Shown here: positions 33,338 through 41,024 of the stretch, piece after piece | How positions within the stretch are numbered: the stretch's first letter is position 1 | Layout of the letters: every line of letters begins with the position of its first letter | Assembly (NCBI GenBank): GCA_017649645.1 | Contig: JAGCGK010000120.1 | Location: 19,850-83,849, forward strand | DNA: 64,000 bases | Origin: Clostridiales bacterium | GTDB lineage: Bacteria > Bacillota > Clostridia > Saccharofermentanales > Saccharofermentanaceae | Direction of reading: 5' to 3' | Position numbers and translations under genes: made by a program | Notes under the pieces: generated by a model | Told to the model about the DNA's origin: nothing | Database searches by the model: none | Seen by the model: the letters and a program-made list of their open reading frames with translations, nothing else

Positions 33338-34021
33338 TTAGCCCATTCCGTTAACGTTACGGATATAATCCTCTGCAGAGATCATAGGTCTTTCGAGTTC
33401 AGCGATAGTCTCGGGAGACAAAGTCATGTTTGCTTCGTACTCTTCTCCTGCTTTCTCAAATCTCGCGAGAAGCGGATCTGCTACAACAGCTGCTGCAGGG
33501 ATATTGAGCATAGGTGTCTCAGGAACGCATACCATACTAAGATTACCGAAGCAGTTTCTGCTCGAGATCTTCATCGCATCGAAGTTACCTTCCCAATCCG
33601 GGAATCCGCATCCGCAGATGACAAGAGTATGTATTTTCGAAAAGTCTACGAGCGCAACGTGACTTACGGTTCCGTCAGCGTGCTTTTCCATATCCATCTT
33701 AACAAGAGGGATCGTACGGTCTAAAAGAGCCTTAAGGTGTGACGGCATTCCGTAACAGTACAAAGGATAACTCCAGATGATAAGATCTGATTCACGGTAA
33801 AGATCGAGGATCTCATTCTGATCATCGTTTATCACACAGTGACCATCAAGTTTCTGCCAGCAGCCAAAGCATCCGCGGCAAGGAGAGATTTTCTTATCAA
33901 TGACATTGATGATATTGATCTCATGCTCACTGTTGCGGTTTAATCCCTTAAGAAACGCGTCAGTCAATCTGAAAGTATCACTCTTCTTTTTGGGACTTCC
34001 GTTCAATACTAAAACTTTCAT
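33338..34021 (-). CDS. NAD(P)H-dependent FMN reductase / iron-sulfur flavoprotein-like
   Basis: This 227-residue flavodoxin-fold protein has the FMN phosphate loop LNGSPKKKSDT, then CRGCFGCW with three cysteines typical of the NADPH-dependent FMN reductase/ISF group. The ISYPLYCYGMP-like segment (WSYPLYCYGMPSHLKALLDR) contacts the isoalloxazine. It should be cytoplasmic and may transfer electrons or reduce quinones. The cysteine spacing CxxCxxC is shorter than the ligand set of true iron-sulfur flavoproteins. An AGGAGG site precedes the ATG. Confidence 0.8.
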   Translation of the reverse strand: MKVLVLNGSPKKKSDTFRLTDAFLKGLNRNSEHEINIINVIDKKISPCRGCFGCWQKLDGHCVINDDQNEILDLYRESDLIIWSYPLYCYGMPSHLKALLDRTIPLVKMDMEKHADGTVSHVALVDFSKIHTLVICGCGFPDWEGNFDAMKISSRNCFGNLSMVCVPETPMLNIPAAAVVADPLLARFEKAGEEYEANMTLSPETIAELERPMISAEDYIRNVNGMG

Positions 34022-34125
34022 TATGCTTTCCTCCTGATGGTCTTTATTGTCACTTATAGATCGATTATAACCTTAGGGAACAGCACTTTTCCACGAAAAG
34101 TTTTTTGATTTTTTCTTGTCAAAAA

Positions 34126-34154
34126 AATGAGGATCAAGATCTCTGATCCTCATT
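34126..34154 (-). terminator. Terminator overlapping the end of the ATPase gene
   Basis: AATGAGGATCA and its perfect complement enclose a seven-base loop. On the minus strand it is followed by TTTTTTT. The 5' arm lies within the last codons and the stop lies inside the loop region, so translation to the end competes with folding. Confidence 0.8.
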
Positions 34155-34964
34155 AAATTCATTATCATGTTTCTTGAAAAAATCGTAGAAATATCTCACG
34201 TTCTCGAGTTCAGTCCACGATGCTTCCCTGTAGTCTCTCGAATCAAGATCATAGATCTTCGAATTAAGAGTTCCAAGCATAAAAGGTGAATGCGTTGCGA
34301 TGATAAACTGACACCTCAAAAGTCTCGTCATCTCGTTAATCTTCTCCGCCAGATAGACCTGATTTGAAGGAGACAAAGATACTTCCGGCTCATCAAGAAG
34401 ATAAAGACTATTAGGTCTTATAAGTTCATCAAAAAGTTGAAGTGCCGTCTCACCATTGGAGTATTTTTCCTGAGAGAATTCTATCCTCTCCCTGGCAACT
34501 TTTCCCGCATATGACTCCATGAATTTCTCAGCACCTTCTTCGTCCTTACCGTCAAGTCTCATATCGAAGATCATGCTCTCACTAAGGACCTGCCTCTGCT
34601 CGATCTTCTTGATCTCATAGAGGATATCTTCACTTTTAATGTATCTGCTGTCACCAGGAACACTTCTTAGGGTCCTTCCGAATTCGTCTTCGCCCAATCC
34701 GTATGAACATTCGCTTAAATATCGTCCGCAGTAATCTACGTTTCCGAACGTGTTAGGAGTAGCATATTCCCTGCCCTCGATCAGAAGTTTACTCGCGATC
34801 TGATTCAGAAGAGTCGATTTACCTGATCCGTTGTTGCCGTAAAAAACAGTTATCTGATCAAGATATAATACGATCCCTTCCTTTCCCCGAAAAACATTGT
34901 ACGGATATATATTCGGGCAGGATACTTTCTTAGGGCTCAGCTTAAAACTACTTAGATAGATCAT
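34134..34964 (-). CDS. AAA/ABC-type ATPase (OLD/RecF-like, stand-alone)
   Basis: This 276-residue single-domain ATPase has Walker A YGNNGSGKST, a short lid with signature-like YSNGETALQ, Walker B LYLLDEPEVSLSP and an IIATHSPFML switch. This is the arrangement of the AAA_15/AAA_21 proteins related to OLD nucleases and RecF. No TOPRIM or nuclease domain is attached. The reading frame begins inside the acetyltransferase gene (17-base overlap), so the two are translated together. Such ATPases occur as housekeeping proteins and in defence modules; nothing here decides between these. Confidence 0.8.
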   Translation of the reverse strand: MIYLSSFKLSPKKVSCPNIYPYNVFRGKEGIVLYLDQITVFYGNNGSGKSTLLNQIASKLLIEGREYATPNTFGNVDYCGRYLSECSYGLGEDEFGRTLRSVPGDSRYIKSEDILYEIKKIEQRQVLSESMIFDMRLDGKDEEGAEKFMESYAGKVARERIEFSQEKYSNGETALQLFDELIRPNSLYLLDEPEVSLSPSNQVYLAEKINEMTRLLRCQFIIATHSPFMLGTLNSKIYDLDSRDYREASWTELENVRYFYDFFKKHDNEFNEDQRS

Positions 34965-35517
34965 CGTGAATATATTCTTCTCTCAATAATGAATACCAGC
35001 TGGCATCGCAGATGCCGGTGTTGTTTCTATCTGACTTACGAAGGGTACCGTCAAACTTAAGACCGCACTTCTTCATTACCATTCCCGAATGAGGATTCAT
35101 AGGATCATGGTAACTGCAGATCCTGTTCGCCTCAACTTCTTCGAAAAAGAACTTTACAAGAGCAGCCATCGCTTCCGACATAATGCCCTGATGCCACCAC
35201 TTTCGTCCTAAGCAGTAGCCGATCATTATAGACTCGGTGTCCTCATTTACCTGACCGTGTATAGTACCGACCGGTTCATCACCGTTGCTCTTTAAGATGA
35301 TCTTCCAATGGTAATAATCATTCTTCTCATAAAGAGGGACCCAGGTCGAAAGAACATATCGAGTTACATCTATATTTGCATGAGTCGGCCAGGTAAGAAA
35401 CTTTGTAACCTCAGGATCACTCGCCCAATTGTTGAACATAGCTTCAGCGTCAGTTTCAACAAATCTTCTGAGGATGAGCCTGTCTGTCTCTAGTTGTATC
35501 GTTCCGCAATGTTTCAT
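34948..35517 (-). CDS. RimJ/RimL-type GNAT acetyltransferase
   Basis: This 189-residue protein has the family opening LETDRLILRRFVETDAEAMFNNWASD. It then has GTIHGQVNEDTESIMIGYCLGRKWWHQGIMSEAM (acetyl-CoA loop GRKWWHQGIM) and the MVMKKCGLKFDGTLR ending. Members acetylate ribosomal protein termini, antibiotics or free amines. The acceptor is unknown. A GAGGAG site precedes the ATG. Confidence 0.85.
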   Translation of the reverse strand: MKHCGTIQLETDRLILRRFVETDAEAMFNNWASDPEVTKFLTWPTHANIDVTRYVLSTWVPLYEKNDYYHWKIILKSNGDEPVGTIHGQVNEDTESIMIGYCLGRKWWHQGIMSEAMAALVKFFFEEVEANRICSYHDPMNPHSGMVMKKCGLKFDGTLRKSDRNNTGICDASWYSLLREEYIHDDLSK

Positions 35518-35585
35518 ATAAGCTCCTCACTTAATTATTTGTCTAAGATTATAACAGAATAACAAAATTCTGATCGATCCAAAAA

Positions 35586-35613
35586 GGGGGCGCCTCACAG
35601 ATGAGACACCCCC
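35586..35613 (-). terminator. Terminator after the EF-hand/LRR protein gene
   Basis: GGGGG...CTCA pairs with TGAG...CCCCC around a CAGA loop. The two plus-strand mismatches become G-U pairs on the minus strand, which continues TTTTT. Confidence 0.75.
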
Positions 35614-35649
35614 GACCGTTTATGAGTTGAATTTCAAAAAATGTTCTGA

Positions 35650-36291
35650 TTATTTCTTAACGATCTTGACAGAACTGTCCACAATACAAGATGTCAATTT
35701 AGCATTCTTGTTAACAGTAACACTGGTAACACCGGTACTTGTAACTAACAGATCACGGAGATATGTGCTGGAAGAAGTATCGATATTTCCTCTGAGTTTT
35801 TTGTCATTGACCAACCAAAGTCTTGATACATAATCACAATCTTCAAGATTTATCTTCTTGATATTATCGCAAAAATCGATTTCAAGATTTGTTGTGTATA
35901 TACCCGGAGTCAATTCTTCAATGCCCTTGACGTTGATCAGGTATAACTTTATGAGATTGAAGTCGCTAAACAGGTCAAGTTTCTTATCATCAAGTACAGT
36001 ATCGCTGATAACAATTTCCTTTAAGAAAGAAAGATACTTGATTCCCTGAAGGCTCTCAACATTATCTTTGCCATCGATAGCCATATAAAGCGCCCCATAT
36101 ACCTCGTTGACACTCAATGTTCCGTTGTGATCCGTGTCGTAATTCTTGGATACATAAGCTCTGAATCCCGGATCCGGGAAATGAGCCGCATCCACCTTAA
36201 CACTCTTAGGTGCAGCCATAATGCTCGAACCGAGTCCCATGACAATTGTTGCAGTCACTACCAGTGACGTGATCTTTTGTAGTAATTTCAT
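35650..36291 (-). CDS. Secreted EF-hand/leucine-rich protein
   Basis: This 213-residue exported protein has a signal peptide (1-26, ending IMA), then HFPDPGFRAYVSKNY and one canonical EF-hand calcium loop DTDHNGTLSVNEV. About 110 residues of short strand-turn repeats follow (LQGIKYLSFLKEIVI, FNLIKLYLINVKG), resembling bacterial leucine-rich repeats. Surface-associated clostridial proteins with this FPDxxFRxY plus EF-hand opening are common, with unknown ligands. GGAGG five bases before this ATG decided the start over an upstream TTG. Confidence 0.7.
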   Translation of the reverse strand: MKLLQKITSLVVTATIVMGLGSSIMAAPKSVKVDAAHFPDPGFRAYVSKNYDTDHNGTLSVNEVYGALYMAIDGKDNVESLQGIKYLSFLKEIVISDTVLDDKKLDLFSDFNLIKLYLINVKGIEELTPGIYTTNLEIDFCDNIKKINLEDCDYVSRLWLVNDKKLRGNIDTSSSTYLRDLLVTSTGVTSVTVNKNAKLTSCIVDSSVKIVKK

Positions 36292-36486
36292 ATAATCCTC
36301 CAATTCTCGCGCATAGCGCTTTTTTTGCGCAGCAATGACGCTGCCATACTACAAATTTGGAAAACAAAATGAATGGGAGGACAAAATCTTCCTCTCATTT
36401 CTCATATCTTCCGCCAATCAATTTATCACACATCATTGATAAATTCCACATTAATTTGAGAAATAGTTGTTTTTCGACAATAAAAA

Positions 36487-36512
36487 ACTGCCTTAGTCAT
36501 TCCTAAAGCAGT
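36487..36512 (-). terminator. Terminator after the DUF2156 gene
   Basis: ACTGCCTTAG pairs with CTAAAGCAGT (one mismatch), and TTTTTTATTG follows on the minus strand. It is the only structure I see in the 36292-36520 gap. Confidence 0.7.
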
Positions 36513-36520
36513 CTTGTCAT

Positions 36521-37426
36521 TTATTCAACATCAAGTCTCCACTTGTTGATCTTCGCGATCGGGAAGTACGACTCCTTGGCCTTTCGAAGTCCCGGTATGC
36601 CGAGATCTTCCTCTCGGTTAACGTATCTTATATTCGGAAACTCATTTTCCAAGACCAACTTGTTGATCGCGGTATAAAGTCCGTCGTAGCTTATGTCAGC
36701 CTTCTCAAAGTGAATGAATCCGACTTCTTCTCTTCCGATGCTTCCTATCGAAAACGCGACGATCTTTCCGTCGATCCTTATGGCGCCGCCCCTGGCATCC
36801 AGGTCCTTCCAGTTATCGAATATCCTTTTGATCATGTAGTAATCACTCTCGGAAGAATCCCCGATGTCGATCCCCTTTTCCGAAGCCCAGAGCCTCACTA
36901 GTTTCAAACACTCGTCAAAGATCTCAGGCGACAACGACTCGTAGATATAGTCAGGATACAGACGCTGGAACTTGCTCCAGTGATTTCTCTTCTTGGAATA
37001 CTTTTTCCCCGCGAGCGTACGAAGCGCCTCCGCATCATAGAAATAGTCCGAAGAGTCCTCATCAAAATCTATCTTCATCGGTATCCCTGTCTTCTCGAAA
37101 ACGCTCTTCTTCTCTTCATCGACCGCTCTTATCTTAAACTTCCATCCCTTTGCATCAAAGATCGGTCTTACCGCATCTATGATCTTTTCCATCTTCTCGG
37201 GCGTAAGTTTGCCCAAAGGCATGAGCATAAAAGGAGAAGTATATCCGCCTCCGTCAGATATCTGAACAAGACAATCTTCCGCGATGGCCCATTGGATCTT
37301 AAAGACATTATCCCACGCAAACCTGCAGTGAAAAGTAAGGTCCGTCATATTCGTCTCGACCATCGAATAGTATTTGTTATAGATCGCCATATCCTTGGGT
37401 CTTAACGGATACCAGGTAAGGTTCAT
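36521..37426 (-). CDS. DUF2156 (phosphatidylglycerol lysyltransferase-like domain) protein
   Basis: This 301-residue cytoplasmic protein has the two-lobed GNAT-like fold seen in DUF2156. An N-terminal lobe contains FHCRFAWDN. A KYSKKRNHWSKFQRLYPDY helix is typical of the family, and the C-terminal lobe has GGAIRIDGKIVAFSIGS and RYVNREEDLGIPGLRKAKESY. Related domains of MprF and Fem proteins transfer amino acids from aminoacyl-tRNA. No membrane domain is present. Its ATG overlaps the ATP-grasp stop by four bases, so the two act together. An amino-acid transfer or ligation pathway is possible but unproven. Confidence 0.75.
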   Translation of the reverse strand: MNLTWYPLRPKDMAIYNKYYSMVETNMTDLTFHCRFAWDNVFKIQWAIAEDCLVQISDGGGYTSPFMLMPLGKLTPEKMEKIIDAVRPIFDAKGWKFKIRAVDEEKKSVFEKTGIPMKIDFDEDSSDYFYDAEALRTLAGKKYSKKRNHWSKFQRLYPDYIYESLSPEIFDECLKLVRLWASEKGIDIGDSSESDYYMIKRIFDNWKDLDARGGAIRIDGKIVAFSIGSIGREEVGFIHFEKADISYDGLYTAINKLVLENEFPNIRYVNREEDLGIPGLRKAKESYFPIAKINKWRLDVE

Positions 37427-38454
37427 CGGTTTTCTCCTTCCCTGTTTAAAGTGACAATATCATAGTAAAGTGAAGTCTTTATTCCGGAAGGCGTAAGTCT
37501 GAAGTTCCTGTCATCGTCCTCATTAGTCAAGATCGACAGAAGTCTTGTAACGAGGTTATTGCCTCCGACAGCTGACACATAGATACTTCCCATCGCTCTC
37601 GGATTTATCTCCAGAAGTTTGAGATTGCCATTCTCATCTTCTTTGAAGCTGATGCATGACAGATAATTAAGACCCAAAACGTCAACTATCTTCTCGCATG
37701 CCTCAAGAACTCTTCTATCATCTGATGTCTCAGTGCAAGAGGATAGTCCTCCGAACATATCAAGATTTTTACGTATGGTAGCGGATATGATCTTACCGTC
37801 AAAGACGAGCAAATCAGCATCCCATTCTTGTCCCGGAAGATATGGCATGATGAGCCTCGGCTCACTAAATTCGGAATCATCGTTATCTCTAAGAAGTGAC
37901 GGACACATGAGACCTTGGGTCTCACCTTTGAGGAGTGCCTTTTTAAACTCATCGTCTGTAACGACCTTCGCGAATCCTTCCTTGTTCTCGCCAATGACAG
38001 GCTTAACGACACACGGCACTTTGATCTTTTCTTTGAGTTCACCGATCGTCTTTGCCACGTCATGAACTGTTATATATTCCGAAGTAGATGTAACAGCTTT
38101 GAGAGTCTTAAAGAGTTCAGCTTTGTTATTGGCGCTTGTAATTGCCTCATATGAGGATGTTATGACGACCGCACCTGTTTTGTCTTTGATCTCCTGAGCT
38201 TTCGAAGCCAGTAGTGACAGGCTCTTGGTTACGACCGGGAAGATGAAGTCGACGCGTTCTTTTTCGATGACATCAATAAGAAAGGAAATGTATTCCGGGC
38301 TGTTCCAGGAAGGTGCGATATAGAACTTATCAAGCATTGCCGTATGCGCCGCATTCTCGCTAAAGCAGAAACCTACTATCCTTACGTCTGTCCTCTCCCT
38401 GAGGGCCTTGATCATACCCGTAAATTCACCGTCTGTCAGAAGAACTGTGATCAT
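37423..38454 (-). CDS. ATP-grasp ligase-like protein
   Basis: This 343-residue protein is arranged like the carbamoyl-phosphate-synthase branch of ATP-grasp enzymes. An N-terminal Rossmann-like part (VLLTDGEFTGMIKALRER) is followed by VPCVVKPVIGENKEGF, which supplies the nucleotide lysine. Acidic LIMPYLPGQEWDADLL and the metal site LLEINPRAMGS come later. These enzymes couple a carboxylate to an amine or thiol using ATP. The start at 38454 is set by AAGGAG seven bases upstream. The gene is coupled to the DUF2156 gene. Substrates cannot be read from the sequence. Confidence 0.8.
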   Translation of the reverse strand: MITVLLTDGEFTGMIKALRERTDVRIVGFCFSENAAHTAMLDKFYIAPSWNSPEYISFLIDVIEKERVDFIFPVVTKSLSLLASKAQEIKDKTGAVVITSSYEAITSANNKAELFKTLKAVTSTSEYITVHDVAKTIGELKEKIKVPCVVKPVIGENKEGFAKVVTDDEFKKALLKGETQGLMCPSLLRDNDDSEFSEPRLIMPYLPGQEWDADLLVFDGKIISATIRKNLDMFGGLSSCTETSDDRRVLEACEKIVDVLGLNYLSCISFKEDENGNLKLLEINPRAMGSIYVSAVGGNNLVTRLLSILTNEDDDRNFRLTPSGIKTSLYYDIVTLNREGENR

Positions 38455-38589
38455 CAAATACTCCTTAACGCAGGGCAAAACCCTTTGATAAAGGAAATTT
38501 TAACATTAGTTAGGCTTTCATATCCATCACCAATCGAATATAAATTATTTATTTGTTTTGTCAGATCCGGCAGTGTTTCCATAGAAAAG

Positions 38590-38598
38590 TGATATAAT
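38590..38598 (+). promoter_or_regulatory. Extended -10 promoter of ttdAB
   Basis: TGATATAAT gives a TG extension and a perfect TATAAT (38593-38598) about 37 bases before the ttdA ATG. No good -35 box is visible. Confidence 0.5.
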
Positions 38599-38634
38599 AA
38601 CTACTCGTGTGAGAGCACAGAAACGGAGGTTCAA

Positions 38635-39537
38635 ATGGAAGACAAGAAACAACAGTTGATAAAGATCATCCAGGATTTCACCGCTAACACCGGTATCTAT
38701 CTCGCAGATGATGTCGAGAAGAGGATCAGGGAACTTGCTGATGAAGAAACTATCCCTCATGCTAAAACTATGTATGAGTGCATGGTAAAAGACCTTGATC
38801 TCGCGAAGGAACTTCACAGACCGATCTGCCAGGATACAGGCGTACTTCAGTACTTTGTTGAAGTCGGTACATCCTTCCCTTACATAAACGAACTTAAGGA
38901 GATCCTTACTGAGGGAGCTCGTAAGGCTACTTTGGAGACTCCTTTACGTCCAAATGTCGTAGAACCTCTGGGCGAACACAACACAGGAGATAACGTCGGT
39001 TACGGCGCACCTTATATCGAATACGAGATCGTTCCGAACAGTTCAGATCTTCGCGTACGTCTCTATATGGCAGGCGGCGGATGCTCACTTCCGGGCAGAA
39101 GCAAAGTCCTCATGCCGCTCGAAGGCGTTGCAGGCGTAAAGAAGTTCGTATATCAGACGATCCTTGACTGGGGCGTTAACGCATGCCCTCCGCTTTGCAT
39201 CGGAATCGGACTCGGAACATGTGCTGCTACATCGGCTATGCTTTCCAAAAAGGCGCTTCTGAGACCTATCGGAACTCATTCCGAGTATCCTGAAGTTGCT
39301 AAGCTCGAGAAAGAGATCCAGGAAGGTCTCGATTCACTCGGCATCGCTCCTTTGGGCTTTGGCGGTTCGAGAACTGTATTGAACGTAAATATCGAAGCAG
39401 CTGCACATCACCCTGCTACACTCGGTGTAGGTATCACAACAGGATGCTGGGCTACAAGAAGAGGAGATATCGTAATCCACGAGGATCTCTCTTATGACTT
39501 CGTATCACATAAGAAAGCATTGGAGGGTACAAAATGA
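38635..39537 (+). CDS. ttdA: L(+)-tartrate dehydratase alpha subunit
   Basis: This 300-residue subunit is of the iron-sulfur class I fumarase/tartrate dehydratase family. Diagnostic for TtdA over fumarase are the [18 protein letters not shown] and [16 protein letters not shown] segments. The cluster-ligand region RPICQDTG is also present, with VNACPP and [11 protein letters not shown]. With TtdB it dehydrates L(+)-tartrate to oxaloacetate. An oxygen-labile 4Fe-4S cluster fits an anaerobe. The next gene overlaps by four bases. Fumarate or another hydroxyacid as physiological substrate cannot be excluded. Confidence 0.88.
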   Translation: MEDKKQQLIKIIQDFTANTGIYLADDVEKRIRELADEETIPHAKTMYECMVKDLDLAKELHRPICQDTGVLQYFVEVGTSFPYINELKEILTEGARKATLETPLRPNVVEPLGEHNTGDNVGYGAPYIEYEIVPNSSDLRVRLYMAGGGCSLPGRSKVLMPLEGVAGVKKFVYQTILDWGVNACPPLCIGIGLGTCAATSAMLSKKALLRPIGTHSEYPEVAKLEKEIQEGLDSLGIAPLGFGGSRTVLNVNIEAAAHHPATLGVGITTGCWATRRGDIVIHEDLSYDFVSHKKALEGTK

Positions 39538-40112
39538 AAAAGATATTAACTACCCCTATTTCATATGATCAGATCAAGGATCTGAAGATCGGAGATACAG
39601 TTTATCTTACAGGTACTCTCGCTACATGCCGTGACAGCGGACACAAGAGAGTCGTAATCGAGAACAGGATGCCTGACCGTCTCGACCTTAAGGAAGGAGC
39701 TATCTTCCACGCAGGTCCCATCGTCGGCAAAGATGAGAACGGCAAGCAGTATATGGTATCCATCGGTCCTACAACAAGCAGAAGAATGGAGTCAGCTGAA
39801 GCAGAGTTTATTGAGAAGACAGGTATACGTCTTATAATCGGTAAAGGCGGAATGATGGATAAGACCGCTGAGGCATGCAAGAAGTTCGGTGCCATCCACT
39901 GTGCTTATCCGGGCGGCTGCGCTGTTGTTGCAGCTCAGGAAGTTGAAGAGATCACAGATGTTGAATGGATGGATTTCGGAATGCCTGAAGCTTTGTGGGT
40001 AATGAAGGTCAAGGAGTTCGGACCGCTCATCGTATCGATCGACACTGAAGGTAATAACCTTTTCGAGAACAACAAGAAGATCTATAAAGAAAGATTCGAC
40101 AAATTGGTATAA
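39534..40112 (+). CDS. ttdB: L(+)-tartrate dehydratase beta subunit
   Basis: This 192-residue subunit opens MKKILTTPI, as TtdB does. It has [27 protein letters not shown], the catalytic-loop [10 protein letters not shown], a conserved IIGKGGM and the closing [15 protein letters not shown]. Together with TtdA it forms the active heterotetramer. The ATGA overlap with ttdA implies balanced synthesis, and a strong terminator follows. No transporter or LysR regulator adjoins the pair. Confidence 0.9.
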   Translation: MKKILTTPISYDQIKDLKIGDTVYLTGTLATCRDSGHKRVVIENRMPDRLDLKEGAIFHAGPIVGKDENGKQYMVSIGPTTSRRMESAEAEFIEKTGIRLIIGKGGMMDKTAEACKKFGAIHCAYPGGCAVVAAQEVEEITDVEWMDFGMPEALWVMKVKEFGPLIVSIDTEGNNLFENNKKIYKERFDKLV

Positions 40113-40123
40113 TCGATTGAAAT

Positions 40124-40158
40124 ATACCCTCCTTACCGGAAAACAGTAAGGAGGGTAT
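40124..40158 (+). terminator. Terminator of ttdAB
   Basis: A perfect 13-bp stem (ATACCCTCCTTAC and its complement) has a nine-base loop and is followed by TTTG. Confidence 0.8.
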
Positions 40159-40229
40159 TTGTATGTGATATTTTAAAACCTGCCTTTGGAGTGATAAGAT
40201 ATATCCATTGAATAAAAGGGGATAATGAT

Positions 40230-40523
40230 ATGTATTTTGTAATGTTAGAACTTGTTCCTTCCGAAAATAACGAAGAAAAGGAATACTGTGAAGGAGCATT
40301 CCTTGATTGTTGGGTTGATTGTGAATCTGAAGACGAAGCCGTCGAAAAGGCAAAAGATTATGCTTCTTCAGAAGGTTGGGATTACGTCGAAACCAAGGAA
40401 GTATATGAGGTTCAAAGAGAAAAGTACTTAGATGATGATGAGATCCTGGAAATATATGACGAAGCCTGTGATTATGGTGTATCCGGCTTGTTTTATACAT
40501 GGCCGGATGAGGATGAAGAGTGA
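40230..40523 (+). CDS. Small acidic hypothetical protein
   Basis: This 97-residue protein is very acidic and has no hydrophobic segment. Residues 1-55 alternate strand and helix (YFVMLELVPS, FLDCWVDCESEDEAVEKAKDYA), suggesting a small alpha/beta fold like a ferredoxin-type or regulatory module. No family is recognised. AGGGG precedes the ATG. It has no operon partners. Confidence 0.5.
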   Translation: MYFVMLELVPSENNEEKEYCEGAFLDCWVDCESEDEAVEKAKDYASSEGWDYVETKEVYEVQREKYLDDDEILEIYDEACDYGVSGLFYTWPDEDEE

Positions 40524-40596
40524 TGCTTCAAGTAGTTTTTAGCTTTTGAATTTTATTGTTGTTTTTTTATTCCGTCAATTTGATTCTTATCGAAAA

Positions 40597-40785
40597 TTAC
40601 TTGTTAACGTCGGCCTCGAATGTTGTTCCCAAAAATCTCATGTTGGCAAGTCCGATGACGCAGCCGCAGATCATGAGACCCGGCTCTCTTTTCATGATTC
40701 CAAGTCCGAACATGAAGCCGCCTGCGATCGATCCGATTACTGATACAACTCTGATTACTACCTTGCTTGTGATTACGTTTTTCAT
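40597..40785 (-). CDS. Small two-span membrane protein
   Basis: This 62-residue protein has two hydrophobic stretches (about 8-28 and 36-50) joined by a basic KREPG turn. A GAGGG site precedes the ATG. Promoter and leader resemble those at 24208-24450: both carry GATGTAA(T/C)CA, then an A-rich AAACAAAAA block and GAGGGTA. Function is unknown. Confidence 0.55.
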   Translation of the reverse strand: MKNVITSKVVIRVVSVIGSIAGGFMFGLGIMKREPGLMICGCVIGLANMRFLGTTFEADVNK

Positions 40786-41024
40786 TTTTTATACCCTCGC
40801 TTTGTTTTTGTTTGATGGTTACATCTTATCGGGGGTGTTTTAACTTATCGTCAATATATGTATAAGAAAAGAATAAGAAAGTTAAAGATAGTGTTAAGAA
40901 GCAAGCGTTTTCGAGAAGAAAGATTCTGATAAAATAAATACAGAAAAATTTTTTCTCGATCTACCCAAGAAACCGTCTCAGCTATTCGTCTAATAGATAG
41001 ATGCGGATAAAAAAGGAGGCAAAA

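Noticed and set aside
40905-40920. Recurrent TTTTCGAGAA-type strings across the window as a regulatory motif
   Set aside because: Most copies lie inside genes, where they encode common Phe-Glu or Phe-Ser codon pairs, and the intergenic copies have no consistent position.
40968-40993. ECF-type autoregulatory promoter (GAAACC and CGTCTAA) before the tethered sigma gene
   Set aside because: The spacing of about 12 bases is shorter than the usual 15-17, so it is mentioned only as a weak possibility.
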